From Rhizobium sp. Root1212 (GTDB lineage Bacteria; Pseudomonadota; Alphaproteobacteria; Rhizobiales; Rhizobiaceae): DNA of 57,493 bases. Of this stretch, positions 16,651 to 24,208 are shown piece after piece. The translations under genes and the position numbers were made by a program. Position 1 is the stretch's first letter. Each line of letters begins with the position of its first letter. The notes beneath the pieces were generated by a model, which worked only from the letters and a program-made list of their open reading frames with translations, searched no databases and was not told the origin of the DNA. The stretch is from NCBI RefSeq assembly GCF_001424985.1, contig NZ_LMDA01000023.1, positions 1 to 57,493 on the forward strand. The letters run 5' to 3'.

Positions 16651-19318
16651 CAGGGAGCCGGCGGACCTGATCGCCGTGGCCATGCCGCTCTACGGCCATG
16701 CGGCGCTCGCTTTGGAAGCGATCGAGTCGGTGCTTGCCTCCAAGCTCGACAGTTGCCGGGTGGTCATCGTCGTCTCGGTCGATGGCGATCCGCGGCATGA
16801 GACGTTCGACCAACTGCTGCTTTACGCTGCGGCCCATCCTTGCGTTCATGTCGTGTTCGGCCAGAACGCGGGGCCGGGTGGCGCCCGCAACCGCGCCATC
16901 GACGTCGTGCTCGAGCGCTTTCCCGAGGCGAAAGCCGTCTATTTCCTCGATGCCGACAACCGTGTCCTTCCCGGCACCATCGAGACGCTTTACCGGCAGC
17001 TCGTCGCGAGCGGGTGCGGCTGGGTCTACACCAATATCGATACATTCTCGGTCAGCTGGCGTGCGCACTACGGCAACCGTTATTCGCGGCTGGTCCACTG
17101 CATCACCGACAATATCTGCGATACGGGATCGATGATCTCGATCGCGGTTTTTCAGGACGGCGTCCGCTTCAACGACGACCGGCAGAACGGCTTCGAGGAT
17201 TGGGAATTCTGGCTCTCCTGTATCGAGCACGGTTTTGTCGGCACCCCCTGTCACGATACCGTCTTCGAATACAGGCTGAGGGCGGAGAGCCGCTTCAAGG
17301 AGGCGAACCGCGACCGCGCCACGTCGGTCAGCTTCCTGCGCAAGCGCCACATGCCGTTGTTCCAGCGCCCGATGCTGGTGGATTTCGAGCATGAGGAATG
17401 CCCGCGCTACCTGTTTGCGCGAACGGAAGATACCGCGATCTCGTTCTTCACCGATCCCACCAAGCCGCCGGCGATGCTGCGTCTCGACGACATCGTTCCG
17501 GCGTTCTGGGGCAATATCGGCGAGCCGGACAACGAGCATTTTCCGCCGTTCATGGTCGCCGGTAGCGGTGCCGCGCTCGACCTTCTGCGGCGGTCGCGCA
17601 TGCTGCCGAACGTGCTTGCCCATCTGGAGCGCATGAGCGAGACCAGCAATGTCGTCTTCGTCCAGCTTGCCAACGACGCCAGCCAGCGCAAGATCGAGCC
17701 GGTCGTTCATGGGCCGGGCGCCCAGAAAATCGGTCCGGCCGATCTCGTTTTCCTGTCGACCCGCCTGGTTCAGGACGTGGTCCAGAACAATGCGGCGGAC
17801 TGGTTCGCCTCGATCGCGAGCCAGCAGGTCTGGCCGACATCGGCCGTCCTGAAAGTGCGTTTCCCGTTCCCGAGAAGCCTACAGCGCCGGTCGCTCATCA
17901 CGCCGCAGCAGGTGATGATCAATTGCATCAACGCCATTGCCGCAAGCCCGCTGCGCGAGACGGCCGGCCGGCGGTGGACCTGGCGTCCGGCCCGGCTCGT
18001 ACCTTACACCGATCTGCACAAGGCGCTGCGCAAGGAAATCGGGGGATCGCCGGTCCTGCCGCTCGGGCATAGCGCGGGCAAGCGGACCGTGGCGCTGCTG
18101 GTGCCGAACGCCTCCTTCGGCGGAGCCGAGAAGGTCGTCTATGCCGCCGCGCGAGAACTCAAGGCGGCTGGGTATGAAACCCATCTCTTCGTGCTCGGCA
18201 CGTCGCGGATGGATGTGATCGACGAATTCGATTCCAGCTTCGACTACATTCACTTCTGGGATGCGGGCATTCCGGCCTGGGGAGGTTCGGGTTCCTTCCT
18301 CGGGCAGGACTTTATCGCCGAAGGGCATGCGGTCGACTGGGAGGCGCTGAAGGGGCAGCTTTCCGGCTTCGACCTCGTCATCAACAACCACGTGATGGCC
18401 GTGCATCCGCTGATCGCGCGGCTGCGCGCCGAAGGCACGCGCACGGCCTGCTATCTTCACGTCGTCGATAACACGCCGTTCAAGAGGCCCGCCGGCCAGC
18501 CCTTCGCCGCGATTGCCCACGAGCATTGCTACGATGCCTTCCTGACCTGCTCGGAACAGCTGAAGATCTATCTGCACAGCTACGGCGTCCCGCACGAGAA
18601 AGTCTTTGCCGTCGCCAACGGGGCGAGTTTTTCCGTGCCGCCCAAGGCACTCGCGGAAGTTCTGGCTGTTCGGCGCATCGAGCGCAAGGATGACCGGCTG
18701 CGACTTCTCTATATGGGCCGGCTCGATCAGCAGAAGGGTATCGACCGGCTGGCGGCGGCGCTTTCGGAACTCCGCGCTGCCAACGTCGCCTTCGACGCCC
18801 GCGCCGTCGGCGGGGAAATTCTTGCCGATTCCGCGGCTTCATGGAGCGAGCGGCTGAAGGACCTAGGCGTCGACGTGCGCCCGCCGGTCTTTGCGAGCAA
18901 GGACCTGATCAAGGCGCTGGGCTGGGCTGATGTTCTCGTCATGCCCTCACGCTGGGAGGGTGCGCCGCTGATGATCGCCGAGGCGCAGCAGCTTGGCTGC
19001 GTGCCGATCGCAACCGCCGTCGGTGCCGTGGACGAGCTGATTTCCGACGGCGAGGACGGCATCCTCATCCACGCGGCGTCCGATCCGCAGGTGGTCAGAG
19101 AGATGGCTGACATCATCGCGCAGGTCGCGCGCAATCGCGAGAAGCTGGCGCCGCTGATGGAGGGCTGCATCAGGACGGCCGCACACCGGTCGTGGACCTC
19201 CTCCTTCTCCGATTTCATCGCGTGGAGCGATCGCTCCGTGAAAAACTCGTCGCTGTCGCGCGCCGCGGTCTTCCGCGAGCCGGCGACGGCAACTCCCGTG
19301 GTCGCGGCCATCGGCTGA
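16640..19318 (+). CDS. Bifunctional GT2-GT4 glycosyltransferase fusion (wgaB/expA23-like position)
   Basis: This 892-residue protein carries two glycosyltransferase domains. The N-terminal GT2 (about residues 10-270) has VAMPLYGHAALALEAIESVL, the metal site FLDADNRVLPG near 102-112 and GFEDWEFWL near 183. A middle region of about 200 residues is unassigned. The C-terminal GT4 (about 485-870) begins VALLVPNASFGGAEKVVYAAA and has VANGASFSV, LLYMGRLDQQKGIDRL and PLMIAEAQQLGCVPIATAVG. It could add two successive sugars. The domain arrangement agrees with the single S. meliloti gene expA23. The start ATG at 16640 lies inside the end of the previous gene. Confidence 0.85.
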   Translation: MSGSREPADLIAVAMPLYGHAALALEAIESVLASKLDSCRVVIVVSVDGDPRHETFDQLLLYAAAHPCVHVVFGQNAGPGGARNRAIDVVLERFPEAKAVYFLDADNRVLPGTIETLYRQLVASGCGWVYTNIDTFSVSWRAHYGNRYSRLVHCITDNICDTGSMISIAVFQDGVRFNDDRQNGFEDWEFWLSCIEHGFVGTPCHDTVFEYRLRAESRFKEANRDRATSVSFLRKRHMPLFQRPMLVDFEHEECPRYLFARTEDTAISFFTDPTKPPAMLRLDDIVPAFWGNIGEPDNEHFPPFMVAGSGAALDLLRRSRMLPNVLAHLERMSETSNVVFVQLANDASQRKIEPVVHGPGAQKIGPADLVFLSTRLVQDVVQNNAADWFASIASQQVWPTSAVLKVRFPFPRSLQRRSLITPQQVMINCINAIAASPLRETAGRRWTWRPARLVPYTDLHKALRKEIGGSPVLPLGHSAGKRTVALLVPNASFGGAEKVVYAAARELKAAGYETHLFVLGTSRMDVIDEFDSSFDYIHFWDAGIPAWGGSGSFLGQDFIAEGHAVDWEALKGQLSGFDLVINNHVMAVHPLIARLRAEGTRTACYLHVVDNTPFKRPAGQPFAAIAHEHCYDAFLTCSEQLKIYLHSYGVPHEKVFAVANGASFSVPPKALAEVLAVRRIERKDDRLRLLYMGRLDQQKGIDRLAAALSELRAANVAFDARAVGGEILADSAASWSERLKDLGVDVRPPVFASKDLIKALGWADVLVMPSRWEGAPLMIAEAQQLGCVPIATAVGAVDELISDGEDGILIHAASDPQVVREMADIIAQVARNREKLAPLMEGCIRTAAHRSWTSSFSDFIAWSDRSVKNSSLSRAAVFREPATATPVVAAIG

Positions 19319-19357
19319 TGGCCGGGTCGCTTCTCTGAAACAGAAAGGTCTAGTCGA

Positions 19358-20536
19358 ATGCGTCCGCGAATTCTCGTGACGGGTATTCCCGGTCACTACA
19401 CCCGTCTTGCCAATGGCGCTCACGGCCTCTCCGTCTCCTACGCCGAGCGGCAGAAGCAGCCGGAAACGAAAGAGGATTTTCTGCAGGAGCTGCGCAACAT
19501 CAGCAACACCGGCAACTACCTTATCGGCGAGGGTGCCCTGCGGGCGCTGGCGCCGCATGCGAAGCAGGTTCCCTTCTGGCATCTCTACAATCTGAGCAAG
19601 AGCGGCAGCGGCTTCGACGAGTTCAACGCCAATTTCGACATCTGCGTCTTCACCTGCGCGAACCTCCTGCGCAAGGGGCTTTCGGCGGATGCTGAAGCCG
19701 ATGTCCTGAGCCGTCTCAACATGCCGATCGTCATGCTGGGCATCGGCCTGCAGAACCGCAAGGACCTTGAGAACAATCTGCCGGAGGGAACGAAGCGGCT
19801 TCTGGCCGTCCTCAAGGAGCGCGAGCACTACTTCCTGACGCGCGGCTACGAGTCGGCCGGCTTCCTGAAGGATCAGGGCTTCTCCTTCGTGCGTCCGACC
19901 GGTTGCCCTTCCGTCTATTTCATGCCGGACAACATGCGCCGCTCCATGAGGAAGCTGCCGGACGTCAAGATCGGCAAGGCGCGGACCATCTTTTCCGGTT
20001 ATCTCGGCGGCAATCAGGATGTGATCCTCGATGCCAATGCGCTGGCCCCGCAAGGCACCGTGCCGCAATACGTGGTGCAGGACGAGTTCCTGCACTTCGA
20101 TATGAAGGTGGAGCCCAATGACGAGGGGCGCGTCTACGATTCCGCATCGGGCCTGATGATCGGCGATCTGGCCTATCCCGGCACGGAGCGGGAGAAGCAG
20201 CGATTCGAGGTCCGCACCTTCTTCGACAACAACCAGTGGCGCGCCTGGGCCTCGTCGATGGATTTCAATTTCGGCCGCCGTTTCCACGGCTCGATCATCG
20301 CCATGCAGGCGGCTGTGCCGAGCCTGATGGTGGCGGTGGACGACCGCATGCGCGAGATGCTTGGCTTCACCGGCCTGCCGGCCGTCGATATCAACGAAGT
20401 CGACAAGGCGGAGAACCGCGCCGAGTTCGTCGCCGACCATCTGGCAGGGATCAACACCAGCGAACTTGTCGACCGGTATTCCGACCGCGAGCGCGCCTTC
20501 CGCACCACGCTTCGTGAAATCGGCATCGGGCTCTAG
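19358..20536 (+). CDS. Polysaccharide pyruvyl transferase, first of a tandem pair
   Basis: This 392-residue protein is of the PS_pyruv_trans family, which transfers a ketal-forming pyruvyl group from phosphoenolpyruvate to sugar hydroxyls. Family features visible are SNTGNYLIGEGALRAL near residue 47, MLGIGLQNR, REHYFLTRGYESAGFL, PTGCPSVYF and NFGRRFHGSIIAMQAAVPSLMVAVDDRMREML near 305-335. Galactoglucan carries pyruvylated galactose, so this activity fits the pathway. It lies 39 bases after the GT2-GT4 gene and 39 before its paralogue. A GAAAGG-type ribosome site precedes the ATG. Confidence 0.85.
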   Translation: MRPRILVTGIPGHYTRLANGAHGLSVSYAERQKQPETKEDFLQELRNISNTGNYLIGEGALRALAPHAKQVPFWHLYNLSKSGSGFDEFNANFDICVFTCANLLRKGLSADAEADVLSRLNMPIVMLGIGLQNRKDLENNLPEGTKRLLAVLKEREHYFLTRGYESAGFLKDQGFSFVRPTGCPSVYFMPDNMRRSMRKLPDVKIGKARTIFSGYLGGNQDVILDANALAPQGTVPQYVVQDEFLHFDMKVEPNDEGRVYDSASGLMIGDLAYPGTEREKQRFEVRTFFDNNQWRAWASSMDFNFGRRFHGSIIAMQAAVPSLMVAVDDRMREMLGFTGLPAVDINEVDKAENRAEFVADHLAGINTSELVDRYSDRERAFRTTLREIGIGL

Positions 20537-20575
20537 CAGCCCCAAGCGCCATCATTTTCGGTTCAGAGGATAGTT

Positions 20576-21748
20576 ATGCGTATCTTGCTCACGGGAATTC
20601 CCTCTTATCTGCAGCGGACGATTGCCGACGTCTCCGGCACGACCGTCATTCATCGGCCCTATTTCGACGAGACCAGGACCCGGAAGGACCTGATTTCGCA
20701 GGTGAGGCGGATCGCCAATACCGGCAACTACCTCATCGGCGAAGGGGCGGCTTCGAGCCTGCGCGGCCATGACGTCACCTACCTGCCGTTCTGGCATCTC
20801 GCCAACAACAGGGAAAAGAACGAGCTTTTCGAACAGGTGAACCGCGCGTTCGACATCTGCGTCTTCGCCTCCGCCAACCTGCTGCGCCCCGGCTATTCCG
20901 CCGATCTCGAAGCGGAAATCTTCGAGAAGCTGAAGATGCCGATCGTGGTGATGGGCATCGGCATCCAGCGCAAGGAAGGCCTCAAGGAGCAACTGCCGGC
21001 CGGCACGCTGAAGTTTCTGGAGGTGTTGCGGAACAAGGAGAGCTTCTTCCTGACGCGCGGCTACTTCACCGCCGAATTCCTGCGGGAGCAGGGCATGAAA
21101 TTCGTCAAGCCGACGGGCTGCCCGTCGCTCTATTTCTCGCCCGATGACATGAAGCGCTCGCTTTCGGCGCTTGCCAATCCGGGACTGGCGGAAGCCCAGA
21201 AGATCGCCTTCGGCGGATATCTCGGCAGCGTGGCCGACACGATCGTCGATGTGCACGCGCTGCTCAAACCCGACAGCGTCGCAAGCTACGTCCTGCAGGA
21301 CGAAGTGGTGGCCTACAACCTCTCCCTGACGGGCAGCGACGAGGATATCGTCTATGATCCGGCGAGCGCCCGCATCACCGGCGGCACGGAATACAAGCAT
21401 TCGGAAAAATGGCAGCGGCAGCATGAACTGCTGGTCTATTTCGATACCAACCAGTGGCGCGGGGCGATGGCCGCGCGCGATCTCTGCTTCGGCCGCCGGT
21501 TCCACGGCTGCATCATCGGCATGCAGGCCGGCACGCCCGCCCTCATGATCGCGGTGGACGACCGCATGCGGGAGATGCTGGAGTTCATCGGCTTTCCCTA
21601 TATCGAGGCCGCGACCTGGAACAGGGAGGCGGACAAACGCAGCTATCTCGCCAACTTCCTCGGCAAGATCGACACGCAGGCCGTGATCGACCGTTACAGC
21701 GCCTGCGAGGCGAATTTCCGCAATGCTCTGGGGCAGATCGGGCTCTGA
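20576..21748 (+). CDS. Polysaccharide pyruvyl transferase, second of a tandem pair
   Basis: This 390-residue paralogue of the previous gene has the same landmarks in the same order: ANTGNYLIGEGAASSL, VMGIGIQRK, KESFFLTRGYFTAEFL, PTGCPSLYF and CFGRRFHGCIIGMQAGTPALMIAVDDRMREML. Many blocks are identical, yet the N-terminus and the middle differ, which indicates an old duplication and probably different acceptor positions. It starts MRILLTGIPSY after a GAGGATAG site. Its 3' end overlaps an upstream ATG of the next frame (21723). In S. meliloti the equivalent slot is expA5/wgaE. Confidence 0.85.
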   Translation: MRILLTGIPSYLQRTIADVSGTTVIHRPYFDETRTRKDLISQVRRIANTGNYLIGEGAASSLRGHDVTYLPFWHLANNREKNELFEQVNRAFDICVFASANLLRPGYSADLEAEIFEKLKMPIVVMGIGIQRKEGLKEQLPAGTLKFLEVLRNKESFFLTRGYFTAEFLREQGMKFVKPTGCPSLYFSPDDMKRSLSALANPGLAEAQKIAFGGYLGSVADTIVDVHALLKPDSVASYVLQDEVVAYNLSLTGSDEDIVYDPASARITGGTEYKHSEKWQRQHELLVYFDTNQWRGAMAARDLCFGRRFHGCIIGMQAGTPALMIAVDDRMREMLEFIGFPYIEAATWNREADKRSYLANFLGKIDTQAVIDRYSACEANFRNALGQIGL

Positions 21749-21764
21749 GCGGAAGACGGCGGGG

Positions 21765-22880
21765 GTGCGGCGGCGCGCGACCCTTGCCTGCTCGCTGGCG
21801 GTGCTCTGGGCATTTGCCTGGACGCCGCCGGCGGGCGCTGACCCCGCCGCTCGCATCGGCATCAACCGGGTCAATCTGGCCTGGCTTTCCCGCGCCGATC
21901 AAGAGCGGGTTCTCGGTGACATCGCGGCAAGCGGCATCACCCATATCCGGCTTTCGCTGTCGCGGCCGGTGGACAGGAGCATCGACGCGCTCGAAATCGC
22001 GGATCGGCTGGGCCTGAAAATCCTCCTGGAAATCCAGCTCGGCAACAAGGATTACTACCCCGCGAACGCGCATCCGCGTACCGGGTTCGGCCGCATCTGG
22101 GATGTTCGTCGGCTTTCGGATCTCGACCTCGATCTGTACCGCGTACATCTGCGCTCGGCGCTTGCCCGTATCGACCGCATCGGCATTCGTATCGACGCCG
22201 TCGAACCCGGAAACGAAATAAATTACAGCGCCTACAACGGTGATCTCGCGGTTTATGAAAAGCCGGGGCGGCGGACGCCGCGCAATGTTGCGGACGTTGC
22301 CGATCGCGCGGCCCTGGGGCGAGGGCTCGACGCCTATGTCGACGCCATTCGCATCACGCGGGAGGAATTGCGGGCGACGACCCATAGTCGCGACGCAGCT
22401 CTGATTTCGGCCGGACTGTCCGATGTCGGCACTGGCGAGGCCGATCGACGCGGCATGGAGCGGCTCGATGCCGGTGAGTTCCTGTCACTTCTGCGGAAGC
22501 GGGGGCTTGATGCGCTGGTCGATGGCTATGGTATTCATGTCTACCCTGGGAGCAGGGATGATGCAGCGCTCGCCCGCCACGTGACGAGGCTCCTTGATTT
22601 TTGCCGGCCTGAAGGCGAAGGCAAACCGTGCTGGGTAACCGAATGGGGCATTGCCAACACCGCGCTTTCCTGCCCGGTCGACGACCGTGAGCGGGAAAGG
22701 GCGATCCGCACCGTGCGCTGCGGTTTCGGGAAGGTGATGGACGAGGGCAGGCTGAAAGCGGCCTACTATTACGATTGGGATACCCAGCCGGTTTACAGCG
22801 TCTGGCGTTGCGGGGCCTTGAGCCCGGCCGGCGTTGCGGCAACCGAAGCGGTCACCAGCGATGGAGAGAGGTCCGAATAA
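21765..22880 (+). CDS. Exported glycoside hydrolase-like TIM-barrel protein (wgaF/expA6-like position)
   Basis: A protein of about 371 residues starting with a clear signal peptide: basic VRRR, hydrophobic core ACSLAVLWAFAW, and PPAGA before the likely cleavage at about residue 25. The mature part looks like a clan GH-A (beta/alpha)8 barrel. VEPGNEINYS (about residue 150) would carry the acid/base Glu after Asn, and PCWVTEWGIAN (about 290) the nucleophile Glu. It may trim or cut the polysaccharide in the periplasm. I prefer the GTG at 21765 because it gives the signal peptide directly and has GGAAG upstream; an ATG at 21723 would add 14 residues and overlap the previous gene. Confidence 0.75.
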   Translation: MRRRATLACSLAVLWAFAWTPPAGADPAARIGINRVNLAWLSRADQERVLGDIAASGITHIRLSLSRPVDRSIDALEIADRLGLKILLEIQLGNKDYYPANAHPRTGFGRIWDVRRLSDLDLDLYRVHLRSALARIDRIGIRIDAVEPGNEINYSAYNGDLAVYEKPGRRTPRNVADVADRAALGRGLDAYVDAIRITREELRATTHSRDAALISAGLSDVGTGEADRRGMERLDAGEFLSLLRKRGLDALVDGYGIHVYPGSRDDAALARHVTRLLDFCRPEGEGKPCWVTEWGIANTALSCPVDDRERERAIRTVRCGFGKVMDEGRLKAAYYYDWDTQPVYSVWRCGALSPAGVAATEAVTSDGERSE

Positions 22881-22906
22881 TCGCGGCGGACCCCAGAGTC
22901 TCGTGT

Positions 22907-23665
22907 TTACGAGAAAACCTCCCGGAACAGGAAGGGACCGGTTTCGTCCTCCCCGAGGGCGGCGCGGTTTGCGGCCTCACGGAGCGCCTGAAAGTCTGCC
23001 TCGTCACTGACGCGGGTTCCGCCAAGCCGCACGGTCACCACGATCTGGCGCTCCTGCGCGGCCGTGAAGGTGGCCTCCTTTATCCGCGTGCGGATGCGTT
23101 CGCAGATGCCGCGGGCATTTTCGGTCGTCGTGCCCGGCAGGTAAATGCCGAGTTCGTCGGAGGCAAGCCGGGCGACGAGATCGCCATAGCGCACGGACGA
23201 ATATATGATCTGGACAATCGACTGAATAAGCGTATCGGCCCACTGCAGGCCATAATGACGACCGATCTCGTCGAAATTGCCAACCCTGAGAACGAGCATG
23301 ACGCCGTCGGGGTTTTCCATGGTGCTGACGCGCCTGCGGTCGATCGCACGCTCGACCGAATTCGCAAATTCGTTGGCGCGTAGCGTGCCGGTCACGGGAT
23401 CATGAAGGCGTGCGTGCCGAAGTTCCTTTTCAGTATCCCGAAGCGCCTCTTTGCGCAGGCAAAGCGCCAGTTGCAGCCAAAATGCCAGAGCCGTCGAGAT
23501 TACGCCCACGGCCGTCAATTCCATCCAAAGCGGGCGCTGAGGAACGAGCAGGCCCAGTACCCAGACGATCACAGTCGCTCCCGCCGCCGAGGCAAGGGCG
23601 CAAAACATCGCTATTTTGATGTGCGGCACGAGAGTGGCCTGGCGAGAAAGAAATTGCGGGGTCAT
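22907..23665 (-). CDS. Membrane-bound GGDEF-domain protein with a degenerate signature
   Basis: This 252-residue protein has two membrane segments, about residues 17-40 and 48-70, then a linker helix and a GGDEF-type domain from about 88 to 245. The domain keeps LHDPVTGTLRANEF, DTLIQ and the helix pattern of diguanylate cyclases. The signature loop, however, reads ASDEL instead of GGDEF (about residue 168), so both glycines and the final Phe are changed. It may be weakly active, or inactive and acting as a sensor of GTP or c-di-GMP. It is convergent with the hydrolase gene at the end of the polysaccharide operon, only 26 bases away. Confidence 0.8.
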   Translation of the reverse strand: MTPQFLSRQATLVPHIKIAMFCALASAAGATVIVWVLGLLVPQRPLWMELTAVGVISTALAFWLQLALCLRKEALRDTEKELRHARLHDPVTGTLRANEFANSVERAIDRRRVSTMENPDGVMLVLRVGNFDEIGRHYGLQWADTLIQSIVQIIYSSVRYGDLVARLASDELGIYLPGTTTENARGICERIRTRIKEATFTAAQERQIVVTVRLGGTRVSDEADFQALREAANRAALGEDETGPFLFREVFS

Positions 23666-24069
23666 CGCTTAATATCGGAGCTTTTGTCGTGATCGTTATC
23701 TTTGAGGGGCCTGGTGGAAATATCATATAAATAAAACTGATAGCATTTTAGCAATGGACCGCGAAGAATTCGATGTTCATGTCAACAGTATCGTGAAGTT
23801 GGCGGGCTCCGGCCAACACAAAAACACGCTTCATTGTATTTCCAGGAAAACCGGGCTCTACTGTCGTCGGCGGGTCTCCGCCAAGGATCGGCGGCCTTGC
23901 CGCCGGCCTGCGATGCAACTTCGTAGCCCGTCCGCGCAAAGCTGCCGCTCGGCGAAAATTCTTCCGAAAAACTTGAAAGTCTTTACCTGGAGACACTGCC
24001 AATCCCGATCTAGCGCGGGCTCCCAGGAAAACGCACAATCGTAATTCTGCGAACGGCAATGATAGAAAT
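23666..24069. other. Intergenic stretch without a convincing gene
   Basis: Short open frames of 96 residues (+) and 103 residues (-) cross this region, but neither has a ribosome site or recognisable protein sequence. The segment nearest the GGDEF gene is AT-rich and could hold promoters for the divergent genes. I see no repeat, tRNA or mobile-element remnant in it. Confidence 0.5.
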
Positions 24070-24194
24070 ATCGTTCGTCGTCCAGCCGGGCGGTGCGGTA
24101 CCTGATGCCGCTTTCGCCCCGGAATGAACGATCCCGCGGTGGGAGGAAATGCCGTGGGGTCTCTTATCGTCCGGCGGCGTCGGAGACGTCCGCC
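24070..24194 (+). promoter_or_regulatory. Structured 5' leader of the purine permease gene
   Basis: Three successive hairpins can form before the permease start. The first is nested: ATCGTTC/GAACGAT (24070-24076 with 24126-24132), inside it CCGGG/CCCGG (24086-24090 with 24118-24122) and GCGG/CCGC (24095-24098 with 24108-24111). The second is CCCGCGG/CCGTGGG (24133-24139 with 24152-24158). The third is GGCGG...CCGCC with an inner GTC/GAC (24173-24194), just before the GGGAGGGG ribosome site. It does not match the classical purine riboswitch core known to me. A ligand-sensing or translational control role is inference only. Confidence 0.4.
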
Positions 24195-24208
24195 ATGGGA
24201 GGGGAAAT

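Noticed and set aside
23754..24059. Small open frames of 96 (+) and 103 (-) residues in the gap before the permease
   Set aside because: No ribosome binding site, no recognisable protein pattern, and they overlap each other antisense.
24070..24208. Classical purine (guanine/adenine) riboswitch
   Set aside because: The conserved loop-loop and junction sequence of that class was not recognised. Only a generic structured leader is reported.
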